DNA of 53,646 nucleotides from JAZQHR01 sp045540815 (lineage in GTDB: Bacteria > Bacillota > Clostridia > UMGS1810): the NCBI GenBank assembly GCA_045540815.1, contig JAZQHY010000061.1, forward strand, positions 1 to 53,646, given 5' to 3'. The notes under the pieces are model-generated. The model had not been told where the DNA came from and searched no databases. It saw only the letters and a program-made list of their open reading frames with translations. Position numbers and translations under genes: made by a program. Each line of letters starts with the position of its first letter. Positions within the stretch are counted from its first letter, which is position 1. Shown here one piece after another: positions 32,438-40,931 of this stretch.

Positions 32438-32980
32438 TTAATAATTTTCTGCTTTTACCTGGAAATAGCTCTGTGGATGTGCACATACAGGGCAAACATC
32501 AGGAGCCATTTTGCCGATAACGATATGACCGCAGTTTATACACTGCCAAATAGCGTCGCCATCTTTAGAGAACACAACGCCTTCTTTGATATTTGCGATA
32601 AGCTTTCTGTATCTTTCCTCGTGCTCTTTTTCAATTTTAGCAACCTCTTCGAATAGGAAAGCTATATGGTCGAAGCCTTCTTCTTTAGCTTCCTTGGCAA
32701 AGCCTGCGTACATATCAGTCCATTCGTAGTTTTCGCCTGCAGCACCGTCTTCAAGATTTGTAAGTGTATCAGGAATACCGCCGTCGTGAAGCAACTTAAA
32801 CCAAATTTTAGCGTGCTCTTTTTCGTTATTTGCAGTTTCTTCAAATATATTTGCTATCTGAACGTAACCGTCCTTTTTAGCTTTTGAAGCATAGTATGTG
32901 TATTTGTTTCTTGCCTGAGATTCTCCGGCAAATGCAGCCATAAGATTGGCTTCTGTTCTTGAACCTTTTAATTCTGGCAT
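32438..32980 (-). CDS. rbr: Rubrerythrin
   Basis: A 180-residue cytosolic peroxidase for oxidative stress defence in anaerobes. The ferritin-like four-helix domain provides the diiron ligands (ESQARNKYTYYA near 20-31, NNEKEHAKIW near 51-60, AKIEKEHEERY near 117-127). The C-terminal rubredoxin-like iron site has CINCG near 147-151 and CPVC near 163-166. Length and order match the classical two-domain form. It is monocistronic, with a good promoter. Confidence 0.95.
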   Translation of the reverse strand: MPELKGSRTEANLMAAFAGESQARNKYTYYASKAKKDGYVQIANIFEETANNEKEHAKIWFKLLHDGGIPDTLTNLEDGAAGENYEWTDMYAGFAKEAKEEGFDHIAFLFEEVAKIEKEHEERYRKLIANIKEGVVFSKDGDAIWQCINCGHIVIGKMAPDVCPVCAHPQSYFQVKAENY

Positions 32981-33011
32981 AATATTTACCTCCTAATATT
33001 AAGATAATATA

Positions 33012-33041
33012 ATTATACCCAAATTCCCCAAAATTAGTCAA
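33012..33041 (-). promoter_or_regulatory. Promoter of rubrerythrin
   Basis: TTGACT (33036-33041) and TATAAT (33012-33017) on the minus strand with an 18-base spacer; TTAGGAGG follows as ribosome-binding site. No PerR-type operator was recognised. Confidence 0.68.
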
Positions 33042-33066
33042 TAGATATTATAAAAAATCTTATCAT

Positions 33067-33101
33067 AAAAAATGTAGGACCGATGCCTACATCGACCCTA
33101 C
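33067..33101 (-). terminator. Terminator of the acyl-CoA synthetase gene, built from a palindromic repeat
   Basis: On the minus strand GTAGGGTCGATG pairs with CATCGGTCCTAC (33074-33101; 12 pairs including two G-U), loop of 4, followed by six T. The GTAGGG...CGAT palindrome resembles small repeat elements also seen near 40964-41043. Confidence 0.75.
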
Positions 33102-33108
33102 TTATAAA

Positions 33109-34722
33109 TTATCTCTTTATCTTATTTGTAGTTGTTTTTACAAATTCTGTATCTCTTATTTCAACCCTTGAAATCTGCTTATAGTTTGGAAGCTCTTTTG
33201 TAACTTCCTTTATTTCCTTCATAAGCTGTTTTTCTACATCGCCTTCAGGCGCACCTTCGCCAAGGAATACTTCTGCGTAAAGTCCTGTAGAAAGTCCCGC
33301 ATCGTCAGTAGTTGCTCTTACCACAACCTCGGCAACATAATCTATAAGAAGAATGTAGTTTTCAATTTCTTCTGGGAATACATTTTTGCCGTTTTTAAGT
33401 ACTATCATATTTTTCTTTCTGCCTGTGATACGAAGTATCTTTTCGTTGTCAAGATAACCATAATCGCCTGTGTGATACCAGCCGTCAATGAGTACCTCGT
33501 TTGTTCTTTCCTCGTCTTTGTAATATCCCATCATAACAGACGGGCTTTTTACTGCTACCTCACCTATGCCGTTTGCATCAGCATTTACTATCTTTATCTC
33601 AAGGCAGGGAATAGCCAGACCAACGCTATCGTAATCGTCAAAGCCTTCACGTGTCATAGAAACAAGCGGAGAACACTCGGTTATACCATAGCCGTTTACA
33701 AGCGCAATGCCGATATCGTTAAAGAATTTTGATATTTCGCTTCTTAGTGCCGCGCCACCTGAAACAATCTTTTTAAGGTTTCCGCCAAATGTCTTGTGCA
33801 CAGTTTTGAAAAGCACTCCGCGAAGGTCTATACCCACTTTTCTAAGCGCGTTACTAACCTTAAGTGCAATCATAAGCTTTTTTCCGCCTACTGCAACTAT
33901 CTTTTTATAGAATTTCTCTAAAAATGCAGGTACAAGGAAGATGTATTCAGGCGAGTACACCTTTAGATTTTTAAGCACAGTTTTTAGGTTTTCGTTTATG
34001 CAGATGGTTGCGTGCTTATTTATCGATGCCAAAAATCCGCACATTTCATATGTATGATGATACGGAAGCACCGACAAACACGAGCCATACAATTTTGTAG
34101 TTTTCATACCGTGGTATATGCACGATGCTATATTTCTCTCGGAAAGCATTACACCCTTTGGCATACCTGTAGTACCCGATGTGTACACGAGTACACGAAG
34201 TACGTCCATATCGCCAATACTTTTTTCGTAGCCGTCATTACCGCTTTCATATTTCATTTTGCCCTTGACTATCATCTCGTCAAATTCCAAATCGTCTGTG
34301 CAGATAAGCTTTTCAACATTTGGAAACTTATCAAGATTTGCCATAAGGTCTTCTTTGTATTTTTCCGAATAAAATAATACCTTTACATCGCCGTGATTTA
34401 GCACGTTTACTATATCGCAAAACGGAAGCTCTTTGTCAATAGGCACAAATACACCATTTGAATTTAGCATAGTCATATACACTACTATCCATTTGTAGCT
34501 GTTTGGTCCTATACACGCAACGTGCTTATCAAGGTATCCCATATCATAAAGTGCAGTACCGAGATAATGCGTAGTATCCCTGAATTCCTTATAGCTTACT
34601 TCTCTTATCTTTCCGTTCTCTCTGAATTTAAATGCAATATTACCGCTATCTGATGCCATTTTAAGCATATGTCTGAAATTTTCAAAATACGTTATATCCT
34701 GATAAGTGTATTTTTTTGCCAT
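33109..34722 (-). CDS. AMP-binding long-chain acyl-CoA synthetase-like protein
   Basis: A 537-residue adenylate-forming enzyme. The P-loop-like motif VYTSGTTGMPKGVML (about 182-196), NGYGITECSP (about 345-354), the hinge GWYHTGDYGYLD (about 414-425) and the C-terminal ITGRKKNMIVLKNGKN with the expected Lys near the end are all present. It would activate a fatty acid or related carboxylate with ATP and CoA (family knowledge). No acyl carrier or other lipid gene is adjacent. I start at the ATG ending at 34722, 5 bases after TGGAGG. A consensus promoter drives it divergently from the DUF1836 gene. Confidence 0.9.
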   Translation of the reverse strand: MAKKYTYQDITYFENFRHMLKMASDSGNIAFKFRENGKIREVSYKEFRDTTHYLGTALYDMGYLDKHVACIGPNSYKWIVVYMTMLNSNGVFVPIDKELPFCDIVNVLNHGDVKVLFYSEKYKEDLMANLDKFPNVEKLICTDDLEFDEMIVKGKMKYESGNDGYEKSIGDMDVLRVLVYTSGTTGMPKGVMLSERNIASCIYHGMKTTKLYGSCLSVLPYHHTYEMCGFLASINKHATICINENLKTVLKNLKVYSPEYIFLVPAFLEKFYKKIVAVGGKKLMIALKVSNALRKVGIDLRGVLFKTVHKTFGGNLKKIVSGGAALRSEISKFFNDIGIALVNGYGITECSPLVSMTREGFDDYDSVGLAIPCLEIKIVNADANGIGEVAVKSPSVMMGYYKDEERTNEVLIDGWYHTGDYGYLDNEKILRITGRKKNMIVLKNGKNVFPEEIENYILLIDYVAEVVVRATTDDAGLSTGLYAEVFLGEGAPEGDVEKQLMKEIKEVTKELPNYKQISRVEIRDTEFVKTTTNKIKR

Positions 34723-34769
34723 AATAACCTCCAAAATGTCGAAAATCATTCTATCTAGTTTTCAAAACC

Positions 34770-34798
34770 ATTATAAATCATATTATTAAATATGTCAA
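34770..34798 (-). promoter_or_regulatory. Perfect consensus promoter of the acyl-CoA synthetase gene
   Basis: TTGACA (34793-34798), 17 bases, TATAAT (34770-34775) on the minus strand: both boxes match the sigma-A consensus exactly. Confidence 0.82.
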
Positions 34799-34814
34799 GA
34801 TGTATTTATTTCGC

Positions 34815-34843
34815 TTGACCTAAAATACGATTTTATGTTATAT
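34815..34843 (+). promoter_or_regulatory. Promoter of the DUF1836 gene
   Basis: TTGACC (34815-34820), a 17-base spacer and TTATAT (34838-34843) on the plus strand. It lies back to back with the acyl-CoA synthetase promoter; the two -35 boxes are only 16 bases apart. Confidence 0.68.
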
Positions 34844-34862
34844 TAGTTGTGAGGTGAAAAAT

Positions 34863-35363
34863 ATGGGGTTTTCAGACGAAATACTAAACTATCATTGTCC
34901 AAGATGGGACGAATTTCCTGACATAGATTTATATATGGATCAAGTGGTAAATATCCTCGAAAAGAATTTAAGCATCTTTGAAGAAAGCTATCAGGGAAAG
35001 ATAATAACATCATCTATGATAAACAATTACGTTAAGCAAAAGGTGGTTAAACCGCCTAAAAATAAAAAGTACGACAGAGTGCATCTGTCATATCTGTTTG
35101 TGGTATGCATACTCAAAAGGATAATGAGCATCCCCGAAATATGCGAAGGCATAGCGGGAATACTTAAAAAATACGACATTTCCGAGGTGTACAATATCTT
35201 CTGCGACGAACTTGAGCTTGCACTTAAAAATGCATTTAACTGCGAAGAAGATACTACCCTTTCAAAAGAGCTTCCAAGCGAGATAATACTTATAAAAACA
35301 GTAGTAACCTCGTTTGCAAAATTACAGTACGCGCATTATCTTATAAATGAATCAAAAAAATAA
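34863..35363 (+). CDS. DUF1836-domain protein (possible DNA-binding regulator)
   Basis: A 166-residue cytosolic protein. Residues 20-125 match the DUF1836 pattern: DLYMDQVVNILEK, ITSSMINNYVKQKVVKPPKNKKYDRVHLSYL and a helical tail. The middle part resembles a MerR-like winged helix, so a transcription factor role is plausible but unproven for the family. I start at ATG 34863 because GAGGTG lies 6 bases upstream; the GTG at 34854 is part of that site. It is divergent from the acyl-CoA synthetase with closely spaced promoters, which makes that gene a candidate target. The stop codon is 6 bases before the inverted-repeat element. Confidence 0.85.
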   Translation: MGFSDEILNYHCPRWDEFPDIDLYMDQVVNILEKNLSIFEESYQGKIITSSMINNYVKQKVVKPPKNKKYDRVHLSYLFVVCILKRIMSIPEICEGIAGILKKYDISEVYNIFCDELELALKNAFNCEEDTTLSKELPSEIILIKTVVTSFAKLQYAHYLINESKK

Positions 35364-35369
35364 AATTAA

Positions 35370-35646
35370 GGGCAACTTCTCTTAGGGATTAATTGGTTTT
35401 GAAACTATATTTTCAATTTATACTTTATCAAAAAAGTCCACAATACGTCAGTATTGCGGACTTTTTGTTCTTTGTCTAAATGTGAAAATCTAACATTCAA
35501 AACTGCTACGCATCCAAAAAACTTTTGTTTTGGATGCAGAACAAGGAAAAATCACGAAGATATCCTGGCGGATTTTAAGTGATTTTAACGCAGTTATGCG
35601 ACAAAACAATGGTTTTTGGACATTTTATCCCTAAGAGAAGTTGCCC
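35370..35646. repeat. 277-bp nested inverted-repeat element (MITE-like)
   Basis: Two perfect 20-bp inverted repeats (35370-35389 and 35627-35646, beginning GGGCAACTTC) bound a 237-bp interior without an ORF. Inside are at least four further stems: 35431-35466 (terminator-like, 15 pairs with one mismatch), 35510-35537 (10 bp, GCATCCAAAA), 35548-35586 (8 bp closing a smaller ATCC/GGAT hairpin) and 35589-35600 (4 bp). A target duplication is not clear (at most AA). This fits a non-autonomous mobile element or a structured RNA cassette; no transposase is in the window. It fills almost all of the 318-base gap 35364-35681. Confidence 0.7.
35431..35466. terminator. Terminator-like hairpin inside the inverted-repeat element
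   Basis: AAAAAGTCC-A-CAATAC paired with GTATTG-C-GGACTTTTT, loop GTCA; T-tracts on both strands. It probably ends transcription of the DUF1836 gene. Confidence 0.7.
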
Positions 35647-35677
35647 AAGGGACAAGAATTTATCTTGTCCCTTTTAT
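35647..35677 (+). terminator. Hairpin between the element and the DUF5662 gene
   Basis: An 11-bp stem AAGGGACAAGA/TCTTGTCCCTT (35647-35657 and 35663-35673). The T-rich tail is on the plus strand. On the minus strand, where the DUF5662 operon ends, the T-tract is missing because the inverted repeat begins immediately at 35646, as if the element had landed in the terminator. Confidence 0.6.
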
Positions 35678-35681
35678 ATTT

Positions 35682-36206
35682 CTAATATTCTTTTACACTT
35701 CGTATGTGCTTAAATGTTTGCTTTTCACTCTTTTCGCTGAGCATTACAAGCCAGCTCTCGAGTATATCTGAAGTTTCAGGATGTATCTGCCTTCTTTCCT
35801 TACCGCGAAGAAAATACTCTATCGGGTGGTTTTTAGTGTATTTATCACCCTGATAAATCTTACTTGCGGCAACGCGGTCGCAAAACATTTCCTTCACGTA
35901 ATTTATAGGCATTTTCACAGGCTCAACCTTTTTGGACTGTGGGTTGTAATCACTCCAGTACTCAAAATGGTGCTTGTTTCTGCCCTTGTGATGAAGCCAC
36001 GCATACGAAAAGCCGTACACTTCCCTTTCTCCCTCGTTGGGACTTTTTGTACCCTTATAATATTTCGCGCCTGTTATAAATTCCGACGGCGAATATTTAG
36101 ACATATCGTGAAACAGTCCCTGCCAGAGTATTCCTGCTTTGGCGCAGTGGTATATAACCTTGTGTCTGTGTTTTGTTATCGTTCTAAAATGCTTTATAGG
36201 ATGCAT
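35682..36206 (-). CDS. DUF5662 family protein
   Basis: A 174-residue soluble protein rich in His, Tyr and Lys, starting MHPIKHFRTITKHRHKVIYHC and containing GLFHDMSKYSPSEF, WLHHKGRNKHHFEYW and MPINYVKEMFCDRVAASK. The spaced HD and HH motifs suggest a metal site of HD-phosphohydrolase-like character, but this is inference; the family (DUF5662) has no assigned function. It is the last gene of the rnr-smpB-tcdA operon, its ATG lying 1 base before the tcdA stop codon region. RBS is GGAG at 10 bases. Confidence 0.85.
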   Translation of the reverse strand: MHPIKHFRTITKHRHKVIYHCAKAGILWQGLFHDMSKYSPSEFITGAKYYKGTKSPNEGEREVYGFSYAWLHHKGRNKHHFEYWSDYNPQSKKVEPVKMPINYVKEMFCDRVAASKIYQGDKYTKNHPIEYFLRGKERRQIHPETSDILESWLVMLSEKSEKQTFKHIRSVKEY

Positions 36207-36207
36207 A

Positions 36208-36906
36208 TTACTTTTTCTCCGTTATTAAATCTTTTACTATTTCGCCCGCCATTATAAGTCCTGCAACGCTTGGGACAAAAGACACACTTCCGCACGGCGG
36301 TCTTTTTTCATCGGAAACCACTTTTATGGCTTCTTCTCGTGAATACACTACTTTAAGCTTTTTAACTCCGCGTTTTTTCAGTTCTCTGCGCATAACCTTT
36401 GCTAAAGGACACACCGACGTTTTGTATATATCTGTCACTTCAAACGAAGTCGGGTCAAGCTTATTTCCTGCCCCCATAGCGCTTATCATAGGTATTCCAA
36501 GTTCATCCGCTCTTTTGGCAAGCTCTATTTTTGCCGAAACAGTATCTATAGCATCCACTATGTAATCATACACCGAAAGGTCGATGCTATCGGCGTTTTC
36601 AGGAATGTAAAAAAGCTTGTTTGCATTTATAATTACATTTGGGTTTATGTCATTCGCCCTTTCTCTAATAACATCTACCTTGTACTTTCCAATGGTACTT
36701 TCAAGTGCTATAATCTGCCTGTTTAAATTGGATTTCACCACTTTGTCAGGGTCAAACACGTCTAGTTTACCTACACCTGCGCGAACAAGTGCCTCGACTG
36801 TGTATCCTCCTACACCGCCCACGCCGAAAACGGCTATGTGTGAATTTTTAAGCTTTTCAAGTCCGTCTTTACCTATTAAAAGCTCGGCTCTTTCAAATCG
36901 TTCCAT
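36208..36906 (-). CDS. tcdA: tRNA threonylcarbamoyladenosine dehydratase (TcdA/CsdL)
   Basis: A 232-residue E1-like ThiF-family enzyme that cyclises t6A37 in tRNA to ct6A with ATP. It has the nucleotide-binding GVGGVGGYTVEALVRAG (about 28-44), FDPDKVVKSNLNRQ with the family Asn-Arg, and DAIDTVSAKIEL. The late CPLAKVMRRELKKRG and CGSVSFVPSVAGLI are typical of TcdA rather than MoeB or UBA proteins. It follows smpB by 8 bases. Length is near the usual 230-260. Confidence 0.92.
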   Translation of the reverse strand: MERFERAELLIGKDGLEKLKNSHIAVFGVGGVGGYTVEALVRAGVGKLDVFDPDKVVKSNLNRQIIALESTIGKYKVDVIRERANDINPNVIINANKLFYIPENADSIDLSVYDYIVDAIDTVSAKIELAKRADELGIPMISAMGAGNKLDPTSFEVTDIYKTSVCPLAKVMRRELKKRGVKKLKVVYSREEAIKVVSDEKRPPCGSVSFVPSVAGLIMAGEIVKDLITEKK

Positions 36907-36914
36907 ATATACTC

Positions 36915-37376
36915 CTACTGATTGTACTCTTTTATCTTTCGTGCTATATCTCTCTTTGCATCACGGCCTGCTATGTCGTTTCGTTTGTCGTACAGTTTCT
37001 TACCGCGCGCAAGTGCTATTTCTATCTTCACACGCGAATTTTTAAAATACAACTTGGTCGGAATAAGCGAATATCCCTTTTCCTTTACCGATCCGATAAG
37101 CTTGCGTATTTCATACTTATGCATTAAAAGCTTTCGGTCACGGAGCGGGTCTTTGTTGAAGATATTTCCCTTTTCGTAAGGACTTATGTGCATACCCTTT
37201 ACATACACCTCGCCGTTATCTATTGATGCGTATGAATCCTTTAAGTTTACCTTGCCTTCACGGAGCGACTTAACCTCTGTACCTGCAAGGCTTATTCCGC
37301 ATTCATATGTTTCTTCTATGAAAAAGTCGTGCCACGCCTTTTTGTTTTGTGAAATAAGTTTTATACTGTCAGCCAT
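36915..37376 (-). CDS. smpB: SsrA-binding protein SmpB
   Basis: A 153-residue OB-fold RNA-binding protein needed for tmRNA-mediated ribosome rescue. It shows NKKAWHDFFIEETYECGISLAGTEVKSLREGKVNLKDSYA and the C-terminal KKLYDKRNDIAGRDAKRDI tail that inserts into the mRNA channel. It lies 11 bases after rnr, the common rnr-smpB pairing that links trans-translation to RNase R. The ssrA gene itself was looked for around the operon and not seen in this window. Confidence 0.97.
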   Translation of the reverse strand: MADSIKLISQNKKAWHDFFIEETYECGISLAGTEVKSLREGKVNLKDSYASIDNGEVYVKGMHISPYEKGNIFNKDPLRDRKLLMHKYEIRKLIGSVKEKGYSLIPTKLYFKNSRVKIEIALARGKKLYDKRNDIAGRDAKRDIARKIKEYNQ

Positions 37377-37387
37377 ACTAAACTCCT

Positions 37388-39508
37388 TTATGTCATCAAA
37401 ATAAAGTCAACCTCTTTGTACTCGGCATCTACTCTGCCAACCACTACGCTCACCTCGTCGCCGATTTTAAAGGTGCGTTTTGTTCTCTCGCCTATGAGTA
37501 TATATCGTTTATCGTCATATATATAGTAATCATCGTCAAGGTCGGCTACTCGGACTAAACCCTCAACCGTATTTTCAAGCTCGACAAAAAATCCAAACGA
37601 CGTCACAGACGATATTATGCCTGTAAACTCCTCGCCCACCTTGTCAAGCATATACTCCGCTTTCTTTATATCCTCTACCTCGCGCTCGGCGTCCTGTGCA
37701 TTCACCTCTGCCTCACTTGACAGATACGATGCGGTGGTAACTATGCTTTTAAGCCTTGTTATCCTTTCGTCAGAGAGCTGTCCGTTTTTTATAAATTCTT
37801 TTATAATCCTGTGGATAATAAGGTCAGGATATCGTCTTATAGGCGAAGTGAAGTGGCAGTAATATTTAAATGCTAAGCCAAAATGCCCCTGATTTTCGCT
37901 GTCATATCTCGCCTTCATAAGCGAACGAAGCATAACGGTTGAAACTATTCGCTCTTCCCTCGTGCCTTTTATCTTATTTAAAAGCTTGGCAAATTCCATA
38001 GGGTGAATGTCCTCACCGCCTGAAATTTTATAACCAAGATTGCCTGCAAACTCGTTAAACGCAGTTATCTTTTCAAATGTCGGCTTTTCGTGAATTCTGT
38101 ACACAAATGGAATTTCTGTCCAGTACATATACTCTGCAACGGTCTGGTTGCATATAAGCATAAACTCTTCGATTATGCCGTTTGACACGCCTGTTTTGTA
38201 CCTATATATATCTATAGGGAAACCGCCCTCGTCAAGTACGATTTTTGTTTCGGGAAAGTCAAAATCTATACTGCCCTTTGCGTTTCTCTTTTTCTTAAGA
38301 ATACCTGCAAGCTCGTGCATAAGTGTAATGCTTGGTAATATTTTTTCGTAACGTTTTACAAGCTCACTGTCATTTTCTTCGATGATTTTTGTAACATCGT
38401 CATACGTCATTCTCTCACACGAATTTATAACGCTCTCTACGATTTGATGCCCTGTTACATCGCCGTTTTCATTTATATTCATTATAACAGAAAGCGTCAA
38501 TCTGTCAACATTCGGGTGAAGACTGCACACTCCGTTCGACAGCTTTTTAGGTAGCATCGGCACTACCCTGTCGGCAAAATACACACTTGTACCGCGCTTT
38601 ATTGCCTCTTTATCAAGGTGCGAACCTTCGGTAACATAGTGCGACACATCGGCGATATGCACGCCAAGTATATATTCATCGCCATTTCTTTCTATGCTTA
38701 TCGCATCGTCAAGGTCTTTTGCGTCGGCTCCGTCTATGGTAAATATTATTTTATCACGAAAATCGCATCTGTCCAAAAGCTCATCTTCGGAAAGCCTGTC
38801 CTCTATTCTGTCACACTCGTCAAGCACTTTTTTAGGAAACACGTCGTTTATGCCATAGCGTTTCATAACGCTCATAACGTCGACACCCTTTTCGTCCCAC
38901 GCGCCTATTATCTCGCAAATGCTTCCTTCGGGGTTGCGTCTTGAATCGCCCCATTTAGTGATTTTTACAACAACCTTGTCGCCGTCTTTTGCGCCGTTCA
39001 CATCTGATTTAGGGATAAAGATATCCTGTGATATTTTTTTGTCATCGGGGATTACAAAACCAAAATTACGGCTTTTCTCAAATGTGCCGACAACTTCGGT
39101 ATTTGCCCTTTCAGTCACCTTAACAATCTTTCCTTCACGGCGTTTGCCCTCGGTTAAACCGCTTGTAACCTGTGCCATAACCATATCGCCATTCATAGCG
39201 CCAAGTGTATGCTCAGAAGGGATAAACACGTCACCACCATCGCACAGCACAAAGCCAAATCCTCGGTCGTTACCGCGGAATTTCCCTGTAACAAAACCAA
39301 GGCTTTCAGGTGTTGCATAACGTTTTTTCTTTGTAACCATAATCTGCCCCTTTGATATAAGCACAGAAAGTATCCTTGCAAACTCGCCCATATCCTCGTC
39401 GGCTACACAAAGTACACTTGCAAGCTCGTCAAATAACAGCGGTACGTAACCCGGCTGACGCATAAACATCACTATTTTTTCTTCTCTTGATAGGTTTTGT
39501 ATATCCAT
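37388..39508 (-). CDS. rnr: Ribonuclease R
   Basis: A 706-residue 3'-5' exoribonuclease of the RNB family. It has an N-terminal winged-helix region, two cold-shock domains (GRDRGFGFVL-type RNP motifs about residues 80-200), the RNB catalytic core with DGADAKDLDDAISIE (metal-binding aspartates about 252-266) and a C-terminal S1 domain (EFTGIISSVTSFGFFVELENTVEGLV, about 628-653). It degrades structured RNA and non-stop mRNAs together with SmpB-tmRNA. It is first in the operon with smpB, tcdA and DUF5662. A TATAAT at 39544-39549 may be its -10 box. Confidence 0.96.
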   Translation of the reverse strand: MDIQNLSREEKIVMFMRQPGYVPLLFDELASVLCVADEDMGEFARILSVLISKGQIMVTKKKRYATPESLGFVTGKFRGNDRGFGFVLCDGGDVFIPSEHTLGAMNGDMVMAQVTSGLTEGKRREGKIVKVTERANTEVVGTFEKSRNFGFVIPDDKKISQDIFIPKSDVNGAKDGDKVVVKITKWGDSRRNPEGSICEIIGAWDEKGVDVMSVMKRYGINDVFPKKVLDECDRIEDRLSEDELLDRCDFRDKIIFTIDGADAKDLDDAISIERNGDEYILGVHIADVSHYVTEGSHLDKEAIKRGTSVYFADRVVPMLPKKLSNGVCSLHPNVDRLTLSVIMNINENGDVTGHQIVESVINSCERMTYDDVTKIIEENDSELVKRYEKILPSITLMHELAGILKKKRNAKGSIDFDFPETKIVLDEGGFPIDIYRYKTGVSNGIIEEFMLICNQTVAEYMYWTEIPFVYRIHEKPTFEKITAFNEFAGNLGYKISGGEDIHPMEFAKLLNKIKGTREERIVSTVMLRSLMKARYDSENQGHFGLAFKYYCHFTSPIRRYPDLIIHRIIKEFIKNGQLSDERITRLKSIVTTASYLSSEAEVNAQDAEREVEDIKKAEYMLDKVGEEFTGIISSVTSFGFFVELENTVEGLVRVADLDDDYYIYDDKRYILIGERTKRTFKIGDEVSVVVGRVDAEYKEVDFILMT

Positions 39509-39589
39509 AAATTACTCCTAAATAAACTATATCATATATATCAATTATAACATTTTTTTCAAAAAAAGATACTGTTTTTAGAAAATTAC

Positions 39590-39618
39590 TTGAAAATAAT
39601 TACATATTACAGTAAAAT
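39590..39618 (+). promoter_or_regulatory. Promoter of the DUF1015 gene
   Basis: TTGAAA (39590-39595), 17 bases and TAAAAT (39613-39618) on the plus strand; the leader to the ATG at 39651 is about 25 bases. Confidence 0.68.
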
Positions 39619-39650
39619 ATATGTATTAAATATCAAAGGAGCACAAATCA

Positions 39651-40925
39651 ATGAAAAACAATATATTTTCACCTGCGGATATACTAATCCCCGAGGGAAT
39701 AGATGTAAACAAATGGAGCGTTGTAGCATGCGACCAGTACACATCCGAGCCACAGTACTGGGAAAAGGTGTCGAAGCACGTTGGAGATGCAAAATCAACA
39801 CTTAACATTATGTATCCTGAAATATACTTAAACGAGCCTGATTTTGAGGACAGAATTAAAAATATAAATAAAAATATGGATACATACCTTGAAGAATGTT
39901 TCTTAAAAGAAAACACTAACAGCATCATATATGTGGAAAGAACTCTTGCAAACGGAAGTGTAAGACGCGGTCTTATGGGAAAAGTAGACCTTGAGTGTTA
40001 TGACTATATGAAAGGCTCAACTTCTTTAATCCGTGCAACTGAGGGAACAGTTCTTGAAAGAATACCGCCACGAGTAAAAATCCGCGAAAATGCATCACTT
40101 GAAATGCCTCATATAATGCTTTTGGTTGACGACCCTGATAAAAAAATCATTGAGCCGTTAGCGGACAAAAAGTGCAATTTCAAAGTGGTATATGACACAG
40201 AACTTATGATGAACTCGGGAAGCATAAAGGGTTATGCTATAGATGACGATGCAAAGGAAAACATCGATAACATTCTTTTATCAATGCTTAACAAAGATAA
40301 TTTCAACAAGAAATATTCGGTAGCTGATAAAGAAATACTTTTATTTGCAGTTGGTGACGGAAACCACTCACTTGCTACTGCAAAGGCGTGCTATGAAAAC
40401 TATAAAAAAGAGGTGGGTGAAGAAAAAGCTAAAAATAGCGCGAAAAGATATGCACTAATAGAGCTTGTAAACCTTCACGATGAGTCACTTCAGTTTGAGC
40501 CTATACACAGAGTAGTATTTGATATTGACACTAATGATTTTATAAAGGAATTGTCAAGTGCATATACAATTGAAAAATCAGACAGTATCGACAATCCATA
40601 TTCATTTGAAATAATTACAAAAGATACTCGCGAATGTTTTACGATTAAAAATCCTGATATGAATTTGACAGTTGGATGCATACAGAAATTTATAGATGCA
40701 TACCTTGAAGGTAAAAAAGGATATGTAGACTATATCCACGGTGCAAATGTAGTAAACGACCTTTCAAAAGAAGAAAACAACCTTGGTATAATACTAAAGG
40801 GTATGGATAAATCAGATTTATTCAAAACAGTTATTCTTGATGGCGCTCTTCCAAGAAAAACCTTTTCTATGGGCGAGGCAGAAGACAAAAGATTTTACCT
40901 TGAAACAAGAAAAATAGCTGAATAA
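39651..40925 (+). CDS. DUF1015 family protein
   Basis: A 424-residue cytosolic protein of the DUF1015 (HTH-like in some annotations) family. It starts with FSPADILIPEGIDVNKWSVVACDQYTSEPQYWEKV, contains the conserved VGDGNHSLATAKACYE near 235-250, VNLHDESLQFEPIHRVVF and a late DYIHGA. The family is widespread in Firmicutes; no reaction is established, though the conserved GDGNHS looks catalytic (inference). It is monocistronic, divergent from rnr, with its own promoter and terminator. Confidence 0.92.
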   Translation: MKNNIFSPADILIPEGIDVNKWSVVACDQYTSEPQYWEKVSKHVGDAKSTLNIMYPEIYLNEPDFEDRIKNINKNMDTYLEECFLKENTNSIIYVERTLANGSVRRGLMGKVDLECYDYMKGSTSLIRATEGTVLERIPPRVKIRENASLEMPHIMLLVDDPDKKIIEPLADKKCNFKVVYDTELMMNSGSIKGYAIDDDAKENIDNILLSMLNKDNFNKKYSVADKEILLFAVGDGNHSLATAKACYENYKKEVGEEKAKNSAKRYALIELVNLHDESLQFEPIHRVVFDIDTNDFIKELSSAYTIEKSDSIDNPYSFEIITKDTRECFTIKNPDMNLTVGCIQKFIDAYLEGKKGYVDYIHGANVVNDLSKEENNLGIILKGMDKSDLFKTVILDGALPRKTFSMGEAEDKRFYLETRKIAE

Positions 40926-40931
40926 AAAATC

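Noticed and set aside
36907..37387. A tmRNA (ssrA) gene next to smpB
   Set aside because: The genes are only 8-11 bases apart and no tRNA-Ala-like acceptor or ANDENYALAA-type tag was seen near the operon.
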